Positions 38,567-50,300 of a stretch of 64,000 nucleotides of DNA are shown one piece after another (the stretch's first letter is position 1; each line of letters begins with the position of its first letter). Both the position numbers and the translations under genes were made by a program. This DNA is from Neorhizobium galegae bv. officinalis (GTDB lineage Bacteria > Pseudomonadota > Alphaproteobacteria > Rhizobiales > Rhizobiaceae), in contig CCRI01000005.1 of NCBI GenBank assembly GCA_000985875.1, forward strand, positions 287,902-351,901, read 5' to 3'. Under the pieces are notes generated by a model, which saw only the letters and a list, made by a program, of their open reading frames with translations, was not told the origin of the DNA and ran no database searches.

Positions 38567-39301
38567 ATGACGATCAGACTTGATGGAAAAACCGCGCTCG
38601 TGACCGCGGCAGGCCAGGGTATCGGCCGGGCCGCGGCGCTCGCCTTTGCAGAAGCGGGCGCGACCGTCCACGCGACCGATATCAACGAAAGCCTGCTGGC
38701 TGCCCTCCCGAAGCTCGACAACCTGAGAACCGCAAGGCTCGACGTCCTCGATAACGCGGCCATTGTCGCCTGTGTCGAGGCCATCGGCACGGTCGATATC
38801 CTCTTCAACTGCGCCGGCTTCGTCCATGGAGGCTCGATCCTCGAGATGAAGGACAGCGACTTCGACTTCGCCCTCGACCTCAACGTCAGGGCGATGATCC
38901 GCACTATACGCGCCGTGCTACCGGGCATGCTGGCGCAAAAGGACGGCGCGATCATCAACATGTCGTCTGTTGCCTCCAGCATTAAGGGCGTCCCGAACCG
39001 CTTCGCCTATGGCGTCACCAAGGCGGCCGTGATCGGGCTCACCAAATCCGTCGCCGCCGATTATGTGACCGACGGCATCCGCTGCAACGCCATCTGCCCG
39101 GGCACCGTCGAAAGCCCGTCGCTGCAGGACCGGATGCGGGCCCAGGGCAATTACGACGAGGCCCGCGCCGCCTTCATCGCCCGCCAGCCGATGGGCCGGC
39201 TCGGCACCCCGGAAGAAATCGCCGAGCTCGCCCTCTACCTCGCCGGCGCCACCTATACGTCAGGCCAGGCTTACGCCATCGACGGCGGCTGGACCATCTG
39301 A
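38567..39301 (+). CDS. SDR, 2-keto-3-deoxy-L-fuconate dehydrogenase-like
   Basis: This 244-residue SDR has TAAGQGIGRAAALAFAEAGA, FNCAGFVHGGSILEM, Ser in INMSSVASSIKGVPNRF and the pair YGVTKAAVIGLTKS. ICPGTVESPSLQDRM follows. The SIKGVPNRFAYxxTKAA and GTVxSPSL signatures match 2-keto-3-deoxy-L-fuconate dehydrogenases (and the mammalian DHRS6 group). That enzyme oxidises the product of fuconate dehydratase, whose gene follows after 17 bp. GAGGA before 38567 fixes the start. Confidence 0.9.
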   Translation: MTIRLDGKTALVTAAGQGIGRAAALAFAEAGATVHATDINESLLAALPKLDNLRTARLDVLDNAAIVACVEAIGTVDILFNCAGFVHGGSILEMKDSDFDFALDLNVRAMIRTIRAVLPGMLAQKDGAIINMSSVASSIKGVPNRFAYGVTKAAVIGLTKSVAADYVTDGIRCNAICPGTVESPSLQDRMRAQGNYDEARAAFIARQPMGRLGTPEEIAELALYLAGATYTSGQAYAIDGGWTI

Positions 39302-39318
39302 GGCAATACGAGAGAACC

Positions 39319-40596
39319 ATGACCCGCATCACCGATCTCCGCGTCTTCGATCTTCGTTTCCCCACATCGCAAAGCCTCGACGGCTCCGACGCGATGAACC
39401 CGGACCCGGATTATTCGGCGGCCTATGTCATCCTCGATACCGATAGCGGAGATCTTGCCGGCCACGGCCTGACCTTCACGATCGGGCGGGGCAACGACAT
39501 CTGCTGCATGGCGATCAAGGCGATGCGGCATCTGGTGGTCGGGCAGGAGCTCGAAACCTTCGCTGCGGCGCCCGGAAAATTCTGGCGGCATCTGACCAGC
39601 GACAGCCAGTTGCGCTGGATCGGTCCGGACAAGGGGGCCATCCACCTCGCCACCGGCGCCGTCGTCAACGCCTTCTGGGATCTTCTCGCCAAGCAGAAGG
39701 GCAAGCCGGTCTGGCAGCTGGTTTCCGAGATGTCTGCCGAAGAGATCGCCGATATCGTCGATTATCGCTACCTGACCGACGTGCTGTCGCGCGAGGATGC
39801 GCTGGCGATCCTGAAACGGGCCGAGGCAGGCAAGGCGGAACGTATCGCGGTGCTGAAGCGCGAGGGTTATGCCTGCTACACGACATCGGCCGGATGGCTT
39901 GGCTATCCGGAAGACAAGCTCCGCCGCCTTTGCAAGGAAGCGGTCGATGCCGGCTTCAACCATGTGAAGATGAAGGTTGGGCGCGATCTCGAAGACGATA
40001 TCAGGCGCCTGACCATCGCCCGCGAGGTGATCGGCCCCGACCGCTACCTGATGATCGATGCAAACCAAGTGTGGGAAGTCGGCCAGGCGATCGACTGGGT
40101 CAACAGGCTCGCCTTCGCCAAACCCTTCTTCATCGAGGAGCCGACCAGCCCGGACGACATTGCCGGGCACCGCAAGATACGCAATGGCATACACCCGGTG
40201 AAGGTCGCGACCGGCGAGATGTGCCAGAACCGCATCATGTTCAAGCAGTTCATCGCCGAAGGCGCGATCGACATCGTGCAGATCGATTCATGCCGCATGG
40301 GCGGGTTGAACGAGGTACTGGCGGTGCTGCTGGTCGCCGCCAAATACGATCTCCCCGTCTGGCCGCATGCCGGCGGCGTGGGCTTGTGCGAATACGTCCA
40401 GCATCTGTCGATGATCGACTACATTGCCGTGTCCGGCACCAAGGAAGGAAGGGTGATCGAATATGTCGACCACCTGCACGAACATTTCGTCGAGCCCTGC
40501 ATCATCGAGAATGCCGCCTACATGCCGCCATCGCGGCCGGGTTTTTCGATCGAGATGAAATCGCAATCGATCGCCGACTACACGTTCAAGGCCTGA
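39319..40596 (+). CDS. L-fuconate dehydratase
   Basis: This 425-residue enolase-superfamily enzyme converts L-fuconate to 2-keto-3-deoxy-L-fuconate. Diagnostic parts are FPTSQSLDGSDAMNPDPDYS near the N-terminus, catalytic Lys in HVKMKVGRDL, metal ligands in LMIDANQVW, FIEEPTSPDD and TGEMCQNRIMFK, and the His motif VWPHAGGVGLCEYVQH. These match characterised L-fuconate dehydratases closely enough to name the pathway. It is the last gene of the plus-strand run. Confidence 0.95.
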   Translation: MTRITDLRVFDLRFPTSQSLDGSDAMNPDPDYSAAYVILDTDSGDLAGHGLTFTIGRGNDICCMAIKAMRHLVVGQELETFAAAPGKFWRHLTSDSQLRWIGPDKGAIHLATGAVVNAFWDLLAKQKGKPVWQLVSEMSAEEIADIVDYRYLTDVLSREDALAILKRAEAGKAERIAVLKREGYACYTTSAGWLGYPEDKLRRLCKEAVDAGFNHVKMKVGRDLEDDIRRLTIAREVIGPDRYLMIDANQVWEVGQAIDWVNRLAFAKPFFIEEPTSPDDIAGHRKIRNGIHPVKVATGEMCQNRIMFKQFIAEGAIDIVQIDSCRMGGLNEVLAVLLVAAKYDLPVWPHAGGVGLCEYVQHLSMIDYIAVSGTKEGRVIEYVDHLHEHFVEPCIIENAAYMPPSRPGFSIEMKSQSIADYTFKA

Positions 40597-40617
40597 TACG
40601 ACAGCGCGCCCACGAGG

Positions 40618-40637
40618 ACGCCGGCATCAGCCGGCGT
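40618..40637 (+). terminator. Probable terminator of the deoxysugar operon
   Basis: ACGCCGG pairs with CCGGCGT around CATCAG, followed by TCACTTTTT. It lies 22 bp after the fuconate dehydratase stop and overlaps the 3' end of the convergent mannitol-dehydrogenase-family gene. Confidence 0.6.
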
Positions 40638-42051
40638 TCACTTTTTCAAGCTCGGCGTTCACCTGCGCGCGCCATACGCCATTCTCCGTGAGAGCCTGGG
40701 GGAACAGGCCCGGGATTGCGAAGAAGGGCGCTGACGGATCGTCCGCCGTCATCCTGGCGGCGGCGGCCTTCAGCTCGGCCGCGCGCGGATCGTTGATCTC
40801 CGCGGCCTTGCAAACATAGGCGATCCAGAGCGCCACAACGTAAGCTGCAGACGACGCATCTCCACCATTCGCCAGCGCTTCCACTGCGCCTGCAAAGATG
40901 CGCTGCGGCAGTTTCTGGGTGCCGTCCATGGCGATCTGCTGTGTCTTGTGGGCGATCGTCGGGTTCTCGAAGCGCTCGATCAGCTGGTCCATGTAGCGGC
41001 CAAGATCGATGCCCGGCACCGGATCGAGCGTCTTGACCGCCTCCGCCATATGGCGGCGAACCAGTGTCTGGTATTCCGGCACGGCCATGACGTCGCGGAC
41101 GAATGTGAGGTCCTTCAGCTGGCCGAGATAGGCGACCAGCGAATGGGAACCGTTGAGCAGCCGCAGCTTCATTTTCTCATAGGGCTCGACATCATCGACG
41201 AAAAGCGCTCCGCCGGCTTCCCACCTGGGTCGGCCGGCAGGGAAATGGTCCTCGATCACCCATTGCATGAAGGGTTCGGTGCTGAGCGCCAGCCTGTCTT
41301 CGGCGCCGATTAGGGTTTCGGCAAGTTCCCGCGTCTCGTCGGTCGCGGCAGGCACGATGCGGTCGACCATGCTGGACGGAAAGGCGCCTTGGCCGGCGAT
41401 CCAGTTGGCGAGCGCCGGATCGCGAGCGCCGGCCATCTCGATCACCAGCCGCCGGACGATGCGGCCATTGGTCGGCAGGTTATCGCAGCAGAGTACGGTA
41501 AAGGGCGGCAGACCGGCGGCATGGCGTTGCCAAAGACCTTCCACCAGATAACCGATCACGCCGGTGGGCGACTTAGGATCGGCGAGATCCGCTTTGACGG
41601 ACGGATGGTTACGGTCGAGTCCGCCGGTAACCGGATCGATGCCATAGGCTTTTTCGGTGACGGTGATGGTGACGACCCGGATTGCCGGATTGGCCATCAG
41701 CGCCAGGATTTCCGCCTGGTTCTCGACGCCCGACAGGCCCCTGGTGACCGAGCCGACGACCTGGGCATGGTCGCCGGCGGCGCTGCGGGCGACCACCGAA
41801 TAGAGTCCACCCTGCGCCGCAAGATCATGGACGATATCCACCGAGCGTAAGCTGACCCCGACAATGCCCCAGTCGCCGAACTCCGCAGCCAATGCGGTGT
41901 CGGTATAGACAGCCTGATGGGCGCGGTGGAATGCGCCAAGCCCGATATGCAGGATGCCGGGCTTCAGAAGACCCCGGTCATAACCGGGTGCGGCGACATG
42001 GGCAGGAAATGCGGTGGAAGCGGAAAGGCGTGGCATTCTTCTGATCATCAT
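40627..42051 (-). CDS. Mannitol dehydrogenase-family protein (fructuronate reductase-like)
   Basis: About 474 residues. The Rossmann domain carries ILHIGLGAFHRAHQAVYTD and the helical C-terminal domain has EKMKLRLLNGSHSLVAYLG (catalytic Lys). This is the polyol-specific long-chain dehydrogenase family, which includes mannitol 2-dehydrogenase and fructuronate/tagaturonate reductases. Several ATGs (42072, 42051, 42048, 42036) are possible; GGGAGG abuts 42072 too closely, so 42051 is a compromise. It converges on the fuconate operon and may handle another sugar or polyol. Confidence 0.87.
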   Translation of the reverse strand: MMIRRMPRLSASTAFPAHVAAPGYDRGLLKPGILHIGLGAFHRAHQAVYTDTALAAEFGDWGIVGVSLRSVDIVHDLAAQGGLYSVVARSAAGDHAQVVGSVTRGLSGVENQAEILALMANPAIRVVTITVTEKAYGIDPVTGGLDRNHPSVKADLADPKSPTGVIGYLVEGLWQRHAAGLPPFTVLCCDNLPTNGRIVRRLVIEMAGARDPALANWIAGQGAFPSSMVDRIVPAATDETRELAETLIGAEDRLALSTEPFMQWVIEDHFPAGRPRWEAGGALFVDDVEPYEKMKLRLLNGSHSLVAYLGQLKDLTFVRDVMAVPEYQTLVRRHMAEAVKTLDPVPGIDLGRYMDQLIERFENPTIAHKTQQIAMDGTQKLPQRIFAGAVEALANGGDASSAAYVVALWIAYVCKAAEINDPRAAELKAAAARMTADDPSAPFFAIPGLFPQALTENGVWRAQVNAELEKVNAG

Positions 42052-42323
42052 ACCCGGAATATCCCCGGGCATCCTCCCTTATTGATGCAAGCAGTGATAG
42101 CCCTGCGCGAGCGCACGGGTCAACGCCATACTCCGGACACTTGCCCCGCCGAAAGCCGGAGATTCCGTTTGAAACGGCAGGCAAGGGCCGGGGGCGGTGC
42201 TTTCAAAACATGCAAAATCTGATAGTGACTGGCGACCGGGCCGCGGGGGCGACCGGCACATCCGCTGATCGACCGGAGACCGACCAGGGCTTTGGTACGG
42301 GACGTTGTAGGCAGGGGGCATTC

Positions 42324-42896
42324 ATGCGTTTTCTGGCAGGTTTTTCGATGGCGTTCGGCTTGGCACTTGCGGGCTGCTCACAGGTGGCGGAAAAGGCGGA
42401 GAACGCCGCCAACCGGTCCTTCACCAGCTATGCGATGGGCCGTCCCTATGCGGAGGTGGCCAATGTCAACCAGTCGACCCTGGCGCGGCTTTCCGGCTCC
42501 GACGCGACGTTCGGGCCGATGATCGGCGCGACCCAGCTGAAAAACGGGATGACGATCTACCGGCATATCGCGCCCGCGGCGCGCACCGAGTCCGGCTCGA
42601 GCTTCGGTGGTCTGGTCGGCCGTTCGACCGTGTCGCAGAACAACCGGCTTTCCTACTTCCTGGTCGGCGCCGACGGTATCGTCAAGGACTGGGCGACCAG
42701 CTCGGTACGGGGCAGCACCAGCGACTGCGTGCAATATATCGCCGGCATCATCAACCGCTGCGCCGACATGCGCCAGGTCGAAGCCTCGCTTGCGCTCTAC
42801 GACATGCGCGTGACGACCAGGGGCGGACAGCCGGTCTCGGCCTGGGGAGAGCCGGCAGTACCCGCCGCACATCCGGCTGGGCCCGCGGCGCGCTGA
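42324..42896 (+). CDS. Probable lipoprotein of unknown function
   Basis: This 190-residue protein has a lipoprotein signal (MRFLAGFSMAFGLALAGCSQ with lipobox LAGC). The mature part has YAEVANVNQSTLARL, a TIYRHIAPAARTESGSSFGG stretch and a cysteine pair (SDCVQYIAGIINRCADM) that may be oxidised. GGGGG before the ATG is a weak ribosome site. No domain is recognised. An outer-membrane or periplasmic location is inferred. Confidence 0.75.
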   Translation: MRFLAGFSMAFGLALAGCSQVAEKAENAANRSFTSYAMGRPYAEVANVNQSTLARLSGSDATFGPMIGATQLKNGMTIYRHIAPAARTESGSSFGGLVGRSTVSQNNRLSYFLVGADGIVKDWATSSVRGSTSDCVQYIAGIINRCADMRQVEASLALYDMRVTTRGGQPVSAWGEPAVPAAHPAGPAAR

Positions 42897-42992
42897 ACAA
42901 TCCGGCTTTCGCAGGCAGCGCCCCTTGGCGGGGGCATTTCCGATATTATCTCCGGTCATGGCATCCGCTGTTTTCAAGCCAGGAGATCCTTC

Positions 42993-44276
42993 ATGACCGC
43001 CCCGCATCCCTCCAAGACGCATATCGGCAATCACAAGCTCCATCCCGAAACGCAGATGCTGAACTACGGCTACGACCCGGAGCTTTCCGAAGGGGCCGTG
43101 AAGCCGCCGGTGTTTCTCACCTCCACCTTCGTGTTCAAGTCCGCCGAGGAAGGCCGCGACTTCTTCGATTTCGTCTCCGGCCGCAAGGAGCCGCCGGCGG
43201 GAACGGGCGCGGGGCTGGTCTATTCGCGCTTCAACCATCCCAACAGCGAGATCGTCGAGGACCGGCTGGCGGTCTACGAGCAGGCGGAGAGCTGCGTGCT
43301 GTTTTCCTCCGGCATGTCGGCGATTGCCACGACGCTGATGGCTTTCGTCAGGCCCGGCGACTGCGTGCTGCACTCGCAACCGCTCTACGGCGGCACCGAA
43401 ACGCTGCTCTCGAAAACCTTCCTCAACATTGGCGTTGCGGCGGTCGGGTTTGCGGACGGGGTCAACGAGCAGTCTGTGACGGCGGCGGCCGGGGAGGCGA
43501 TGGGCAAGGGAAGGGTTTCGGTCATCCTGATCGAAACGCCGGCCAACCCGACCAACAGCCTTGTCGACGTGGCGTTGATCCGCCGGGTGGCGGATGCGAT
43601 CGGGCAAAACCAGGGCCACACGCCGGTGATCGCCTGCGACAACACGCTGCTCGGCCCGGTCTTCCAGCGGCCGATCGAGCACGGGGCGGATATCTCGCTC
43701 TATTCGCTCACCAAATATGTCGGCGGCCATTCGGACCTGATCGCCGGTGCAGCACTCGGCTCCAAGGCGTTGATGCGCCAGGTGAAGGCGCTGCGCGGGG
43801 CGATCGGCACCCAGCTCGACCCGCATTCCTGCTGGATGCTCGGCCGCAGCCTGGAGACGCTGTCGATCCGCATGGAAAAGGCCAACACCAATGCGCTCGC
43901 CGTCGCCGATTTCCTGCGCGGCCATCCGAGTGTCGAGGCCATCCATTACCTGCCCTATCACGACCCGGCATCGCCGGTCGGAAAAGTGTTTGCGGCGCAA
44001 TGCACCGGCGGCGGCTCGACCTTCTCCTTCGACATCAGGGGCGGTCAACCGGCTTCGTTCCGGTTCCTGAACGCACTGCAGATCTTCAAGCTGGCGGTCA
44101 GCCTAGGGGGCACGGAATCGCTTGCCAGCCACCCGGCGACCATGACCCATTCCGGCGTCCCGGCCGAGGTGCGCCAGAGGATCGGGGTGCTTGACTCAAC
44201 CATCCGCCTGTCGATCGGCATCGAGCACCCCGACGACCTGATCGCCGACCTGACGATTGCGCTCGACCAGGCCTGA
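42993..44276 (+). CDS. Cystathionine gamma-synthase-family PLP enzyme
   Basis: This 427-residue trans-sulfuration enzyme has [36 protein letters not shown] (phosphate-binding Tyr/Arg), [23 protein letters not shown], and the PLP lysine in [39 protein letters not shown] follows. CAGGAG precedes the ATG. The family covers gamma-synthases, gamma-lyases and O-acetylhomoserine sulfhydrylases. The long N-terminus and [11 protein letters not shown] insertion are typical of a proteobacterial subgroup of unsettled substrate. Confidence 0.92.
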   Translation: MTAPHPSKTHIGNHKLHPETQMLNYGYDPELSEGAVKPPVFLTSTFVFKSAEEGRDFFDFVSGRKEPPAGTGAGLVYSRFNHPNSEIVEDRLAVYEQAESCVLFSSGMSAIATTLMAFVRPGDCVLHSQPLYGGTETLLSKTFLNIGVAAVGFADGVNEQSVTAAAGEAMGKGRVSVILIETPANPTNSLVDVALIRRVADAIGQNQGHTPVIACDNTLLGPVFQRPIEHGADISLYSLTKYVGGHSDLIAGAALGSKALMRQVKALRGAIGTQLDPHSCWMLGRSLETLSIRMEKANTNALAVADFLRGHPSVEAIHYLPYHDPASPVGKVFAAQCTGGGSTFSFDIRGGQPASFRFLNALQIFKLAVSLGGTESLASHPATMTHSGVPAEVRQRIGVLDSTIRLSIGIEHPDDLIADLTIALDQA

Positions 44277-44309
44277 GCCGGCGGAATGGTGGCGCCTGGA
44301 ACCGCCGGC
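44277..44309. terminator. Inverted repeat between convergent genes, possible terminator
   Basis: GCCGGCGG at 44277-44284 pairs perfectly with CCGCCGGC at 44302-44309, immediately after the cystathionine-gamma-synthase-family stop and before the end of the giant RTX gene. No T run follows, so termination is only possible. Confidence 0.4.
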
Positions 44310-44392
44310 GTCGGAGCCGTCATTCGTCTTGTATCTCCGACGCGCAACCAACGATTCCTGAGATTGATCCAGCTGCAAATGTCTCCACGAGG

Positions 44393-47300
44393 CTAAACGA
44401 ACCGAAAATCATTCGACTGTAGTGTGTTCACAGCCACGTTCTTCAGGGTGATCGAGTTGTCAGCGCCAGCTCTGATAATCGTATCGGCACCTGACTGCGA
44501 CGACGCAGCTAGCAATGCGGCCCAGTCCAAAAATACCGCATGATCCACCTCGATCACATCATGAGCAGTTCCAGCCGCGACGAAATTCGTGATCGTGTCG
44601 TGCCCGAACCCAGCCGTATAGACGAATATGTCCGAAGCAGCGCCGCCCGTGAGGATATCGTTGCCGGCACCACCCGTGAGAGTATTCACGCCGGCCCCGC
44701 CAACGATAATATTGTCGAGTTCGTTACCCGTGCCCGTAAACGCCGTTGTTCCCGTAAACCGGAGATTCTCGATATTGTCCGCAAGCGTATGCGTCGCAAG
44801 CGCCGTCTGCACCGTGTCCACGCCTTCGCCTGCAAGTTCGACAACAACGTCGCCAGCCGCGTCGACCACGTAGGTATCGTCGCCCGATCCGCCAACAAGC
44901 GTGTCCGCTCCAGCCCCACCGTTCAATGTGTCATTGCCGGAGGCGCCACGGATCGTGTTGGCCGCAGCATTGCCCGTGCCCGTAAACGCTTCGGCACCCG
45001 TATAGGTCAGGTTCTCGACATTCGCCAAGGCTGCAAGCGAGTAGCTGGCAAGAGCCGTACGGATCTCGTCTGTCCCCCCGCTGGCAGCTTCCGTCACAAC
45101 ATCCGTTGCAACATCGACAACGAAGATGTCGTTGCCCAGACCACCAATCATCGTGTCGATACCGGCGCCACCATCCAGGATGTCATTGCCGGCTCCACCC
45201 GTCAGAACGTTGGCCGCAGCATTGCCCGTGCCGGTAAAATCACCGGTCCCAACGAAGGCCAGGTTCTCCACATTGGCGGCCGGACCGAGCGAATAGGTGT
45301 TGACAACGGTCCTGATTGTATCAGTACCTCCGCCGACATCCTCGACCACCAGATCGCCGAGGCTGTCGACAATGTAAATATCGTTTGCAAGTCCGCCCCA
45401 TAGGGTGTCATCGCCGATACCCCCGTCAAGCGTGTTGGCCTGAAGGAAGGCTCCCACGATGACGTTATTTCTGTCGTTACCTGTGCCTGTGAAGGCTGCG
45501 GTACCGGTGTATGTGAGGTTTTCGACATTGGCCATGGTGGCGAGCGAGTAGGTCGCAAGCGCCGTCTGGACTGTATCGACGCCTTCATTGGCATTTTCGG
45601 TCACGACGTCGCCGGCATTGTCGATGATGTAGGTATCGTCCCCTTCATCACCGATCAGCGTGTCGGCTCCTACCCCGCCATTGAGCGTATCATCGCCACC
45701 ACCGCCACTGAGCGTATCGGCTCCCGAGCCACCGGTGATGAGGTTGGCAAGGATGTTGCCCGTGCCGGTGAAGGCGACAGTCGTGCCCGTGTAGGTGAGG
45801 TTCTCGACATTGGCTGCCAGGGTAAAACTGGCAAGCGCCGTCCGGATAGTGTCCGTCCCCTCGTTCACACCCTCGACAATGGCGTCATCGACGTTGTCGA
45901 CCACATAGATATCATTGCCAAGACCACCGATCAGCGTATCGGCACCTGCTCCGCCATCCAGCGTATCGTTGCCCGTGCCACCACGAAGAACGTTGGCAGA
46001 CACATTGCCTGTGCCGGTGAAGGCAGCCGTTCCGGTATAATCGAGGTTTTCCACGTTCACCCGGGTCGCCAGCGAATAGGCTGCCAGCGATGTCCGGATC
46101 TCATCGGTGCCTTCGTTTGCATTTTCGGTTACGACGTCGTTGGCATTGTCGACCACGTAAGTATCGTCGCCGGTCCCGCCGATCATCGTGTCGGTTCCTG
46201 CCTTGCCATCAAGGGTGTCGTTACCGGCGCCACCGGTCAACCGGTCGGCAGCCACACCGCCAGTGATGACGTTGTCGAGCGCATTGCCCGTACCGGTGAA
46301 GGCAACCGCGCCTGTAAACGTCAGGTTCTCGAGATGATCACCAAGCGTGTAGGTAGCAAGTGCCGTCTCGATCGTATCAGTGCCCTCGCCGGCATTCTCG
46401 ACCACGATATCGCCAGCCGTCACCACATAGGTGTCGTTACCCACACCACCCGTCAGCGTGTCCACACCCGCGCCACCGCGGATAATATTGTCGAGGGCAT
46501 TGCCGGTTCCGGTAAAGGCTCCGGTCCCGGTGAAGGTGAGGTTCTCAACATTGGCTCCAAGCGTATAGCTGGAGAGCGCTGTCTGGACCGTGTCGATACC
46601 ACCACCGGCATTCTCGATCACCGTATCGCCAGCGCCAACGACATAACTGTCATTGCCTGCCCCACCTGCAAGCGTATCGGCACCTGCGCCGCCGGCCAGG
46701 GCATTGTCCAGCTCATTGCCGGTTCCCGCGAAGGTCCCTGTGCCCGTATAGGTCAGGTTCTCGACATTGGCTCCAAGCGTATAGTCTGAGAGCGCCGTGC
46801 GGACGGTATCAATGCCCTCGCCGCCATTCTCGACGACAACGTCCCCGGTGGTGTCGACGGTATAGGTATCATTGCCCAAGCCACCGATCAGCGTATCATT
46901 GCCGGCCATGCCATCCAGGGTATCTGCGGCCACACCGCCCCGGATAACGTTATCGAGGCTGTTGCCTGTCCCGCTGAATGCAGCAGTTCCCGTATAGGTC
47001 AGGTTCTCGACATTGGCCAAAGCTGCAAGCGAGTAGCTCGCAAGGGCGGTCTGTACCGTGTCCGTCCCTTCGCCGGCATTTTCCACGATGATGTCACCGG
47101 CCACGTCGACAACCAGGGTGTCATCACCCGTGCCGCCGATCATTCTGTCGATACCGGTGCCACCGATCAGCGTGTCGTTTCCAGTTCCGCCGTCAAGCGT
47201 GTCGGCGCCCGCGCCACCACGGATGACGTTGTCCAGGCTGTTGCCCGTGCCCGCAAAGGCTGCCGTCGTCCCGGTGAAGGTCAGGTTCTCCACATCCGCC

Positions 47301-50300
47301 GCAAGCGTATGCGTCGCAAGTGCCGTCTGCACCGTATCCACGCCTTCGCCTGCAAGTTCGACAACAACGTCGCCAGCCGCGTCGACCACGTAGGTATCGT
47401 CGCCCGATCCGCCAACAAGCGTGTCCGCTCCAGCCCCACCGTTCAATGTGTCATTGCCGGAGCCGCCACGGATCGTGTTGGCCGCAGCATTGCCCGTGCC
47501 CGTAAACGCTTCGGCACCCGTATAGGTCAGGTTCTCGACATTTGCCAAGGCTGCAAGCGAGTAGCTGGCAAGAGCCGTACGGATCTCGTCTGTCCCCCCG
47601 CTGGCAGCTTCCGTCACAACATCCGTTGCAACATCGACAACGAAGATGTCGTTGCCCAGACCACCAACCATCGTGTCGATACCGGCGCCACCATCCAGGA
47701 TGTCATTGCCGGCTCCACCCGTCAGAACGTTGGCCGCCGCATTGCCCGTGCCGGTAAAGTCACCACTCCCAACGAAGGTCAGGTTTTCGATCTCCGTCTG
47801 GGCCGCGATCGAATAGCTCGAAAGCGTCGTGCGGATCGTGTCTATCCCCTCGCCGGCATTCTCGACCACAACATCGCCAATGGAATCCACCACATACGTG
47901 TCGTTGCCAAGGCCGCCGGTCAGCGTGTCGTTTCCAGCTCCGCCATTAAGCGTGTCGGCGCCCGCGCCACCACGGATGACGTTGTCCAGGCTGTTGCCCG
48001 TGCCCGCAAAGGCTGCCGTCGTCCCGGTGAAGGTCAGGTTCTCCACATCCGCCGCAAGCGTATGCGTCGCAAGTGCCGTCTGCACCGTATCCACGCCTTC
48101 GCCTGCAAGTTCGACAACAACGTCGCCAGCCGCGTCGACCACGTAGGTATCGTCGCCCGATCCGCCAACAAGCGTGTCCGCTCCAGCCCCACCGTTCAAT
48201 GTGTCATTGCCGGAGCGCGTGAGAATGATGTCGTTGCCGGCCAGTCCATCGGCAAAATCGTTACCAGCATCAGCGACGAGAACATCAATTGCCGTTGTAC
48301 CAGTCAGAGCAAGACCTTTTCCCGGCGTGGTAACCGACGCGCTGGTCTCTGCCGACAGCACGACGGCCATGTCGGCCCGACTGGTTCCTGCCACAAGCGC
48401 GGATGTCCAGAACGCCATCTCGGAGGTCGTGGCACTTCGACCGAACGTGTTCATGAACAGCCGCTCGATGAAGGCCGCGTTGCTCAAGGAGCCATAAAGG
48501 GACGTGAATGCGGAAGACGCAAGTACTTCGCCCGCGATCTGGTACTGGCTTTTTGAGCCGGCGGTAAGCGTTGCCGCGCGGGCCAGAATCTCGGCATTGG
48601 TGGGGTCGCGATCAAGAAGAACGTTGAAAATACGAACGACGGTGTTCGCTGCAAGAATCTTGTCCGTCGAATGAAGGTAGTTGCCGGACGTGACGTTGTC
48701 GATCGTGTGCTGGTTTCCAACGACCCTGTGCTCGGCGCTGTCGGCGATTGCAACGAGGAGATCGGCCCGGGTTAGAGTCGCTCCATTAAGCTTACCCAAC
48801 CACTCCTGGGTTTCGGCGAGCGATGCACTCCGACCGAATGCGTTCTGGTAAACTACATTGATAAACGCGACATTCGTCAAGGTGCCATAATACGTCTTGA
48901 ACTCATACCCATTTAGGAGGTCGGTCGCAATCTGCTTGGCATTCAATGCACCATTGAGGATGTATGATCCAAGTTGCTCGCGCTCGGAATTCTGCATGTC
49001 CCGGTCGATGGCGACATCGTGAATGCGCTGCATACGATAGAGGTAGTCATCTTCAAGTGACTTTTCGATCCGGACAGAACCGCTGGTACCACGCACATTC
49101 GTCCACGAGATCAGATCAATGTTGTTGCCCTCGAGGGTGTGACCAACCGTTGATGTGACCACGCCCTCGGCCGAGATTGCCCGCCAGACATATGATCCGT
49201 CCAGCAAGGCGCTGCGGGAAATCGTTTCTCTACCCAGTATCGCGCGCGCCCCGCCGGGGTTGAGCGGGTCGTCGGGGGCAAACTTGTCAATGAGTGTGCT
49301 CAGGCCGTTGTCTACCTCGGCAATCAGGTAGCCATTGGCAGAGGCATCCCCAAGTCCGGTCCGCCAGGATTTACCAGTCGGATAACCGATAGATTGCTGG
49401 CGGTTGCCAGTTTTGTCACTGCTATCCCACTGATACTGATCGATCACTCCATCGCCATTATAGTCAAAATTCGTGAGCGTGCGGCCATCGCGCATCCGCG
49501 TGACTGTGAAGGCACTCCGCCTTGAGCCGTCTTTATATTGAACGGTACTGGATTGGACTTCATTTCCATTGGCATCAATCGTGAATACGTCATATTGGGT
49601 TTCGTCAGTAATGCCGCTTCCGGTTGTCTGTATTTGCGTGATTTTGGTGAGCCCGTCGCCCGAGCTTACGGTGATCTTGCGATTAAGAAGGGTTGTACCG
49701 TCACCAGCGAACTCGGAGTAGGTTTTCGTCCGCCCACCGTCCGGGTTCAACACCGTCACGTCAGTGACCATCCTGTCATTCTGACCGTCCCCGTTCGTGT
49801 CAAACGTTGAGGTGGTCGACAGTCCATCCGCGGACACGACAACGGTCGAGCGTTCCTTGACCGTCGCGTCATTGTTCAGTTGCGTAATGGTAAGTGTCCG
49901 GCGCCCGTCCGCGCCGATGACACTTGATTCCCTGTAATCGATACCACTGGTACCGTCGGTGTCGCGCTCCAATTCAATAGACAGCCCATCCGCGCTTTCG
50001 ACAACCGTCTCGGCACGAAGCAGCACTCCGTTAGAGGAGTTATAGAAGCTGGTGACCGTGGTCTTCTCACCGTCAGTATCGACCGCCCGGCTCTGGGTCT
50101 TCGCAACCTTCCCGACCGATGTTACAATCGCTTCTTCGGTAAGACCATTGGCACTTCTATTGACTGTCAGCTCATGAATTACACCAGTGATGTTTCCGTT
50201 GGCGATTGCGCTTCCATATGTGGTTTTCGTCGTCGTGCTGCCATCGGCGTTGGTCGTAACCTTTGTAAGTGACGCTGCGACATGATTGCCTGACCACACT

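Noticed and set aside
42378..44048. 556-codon minus-strand open frame opposite the lipoprotein and cystathionine-gamma-synthase-family genes
   Set aside because: Arg/His/Asp-rich shadow product with no motif; both sense genes have ribosome sites and recognisable features.
44540..48556. Repeated plus-strand frames and regular DNA spacing that could suggest a CRISPR or tandem gene array
   Set aside because: The periodicity comes from ~270-bp RTX protein blocks on the minus strand; there are no short palindromic repeats with unique spacers.
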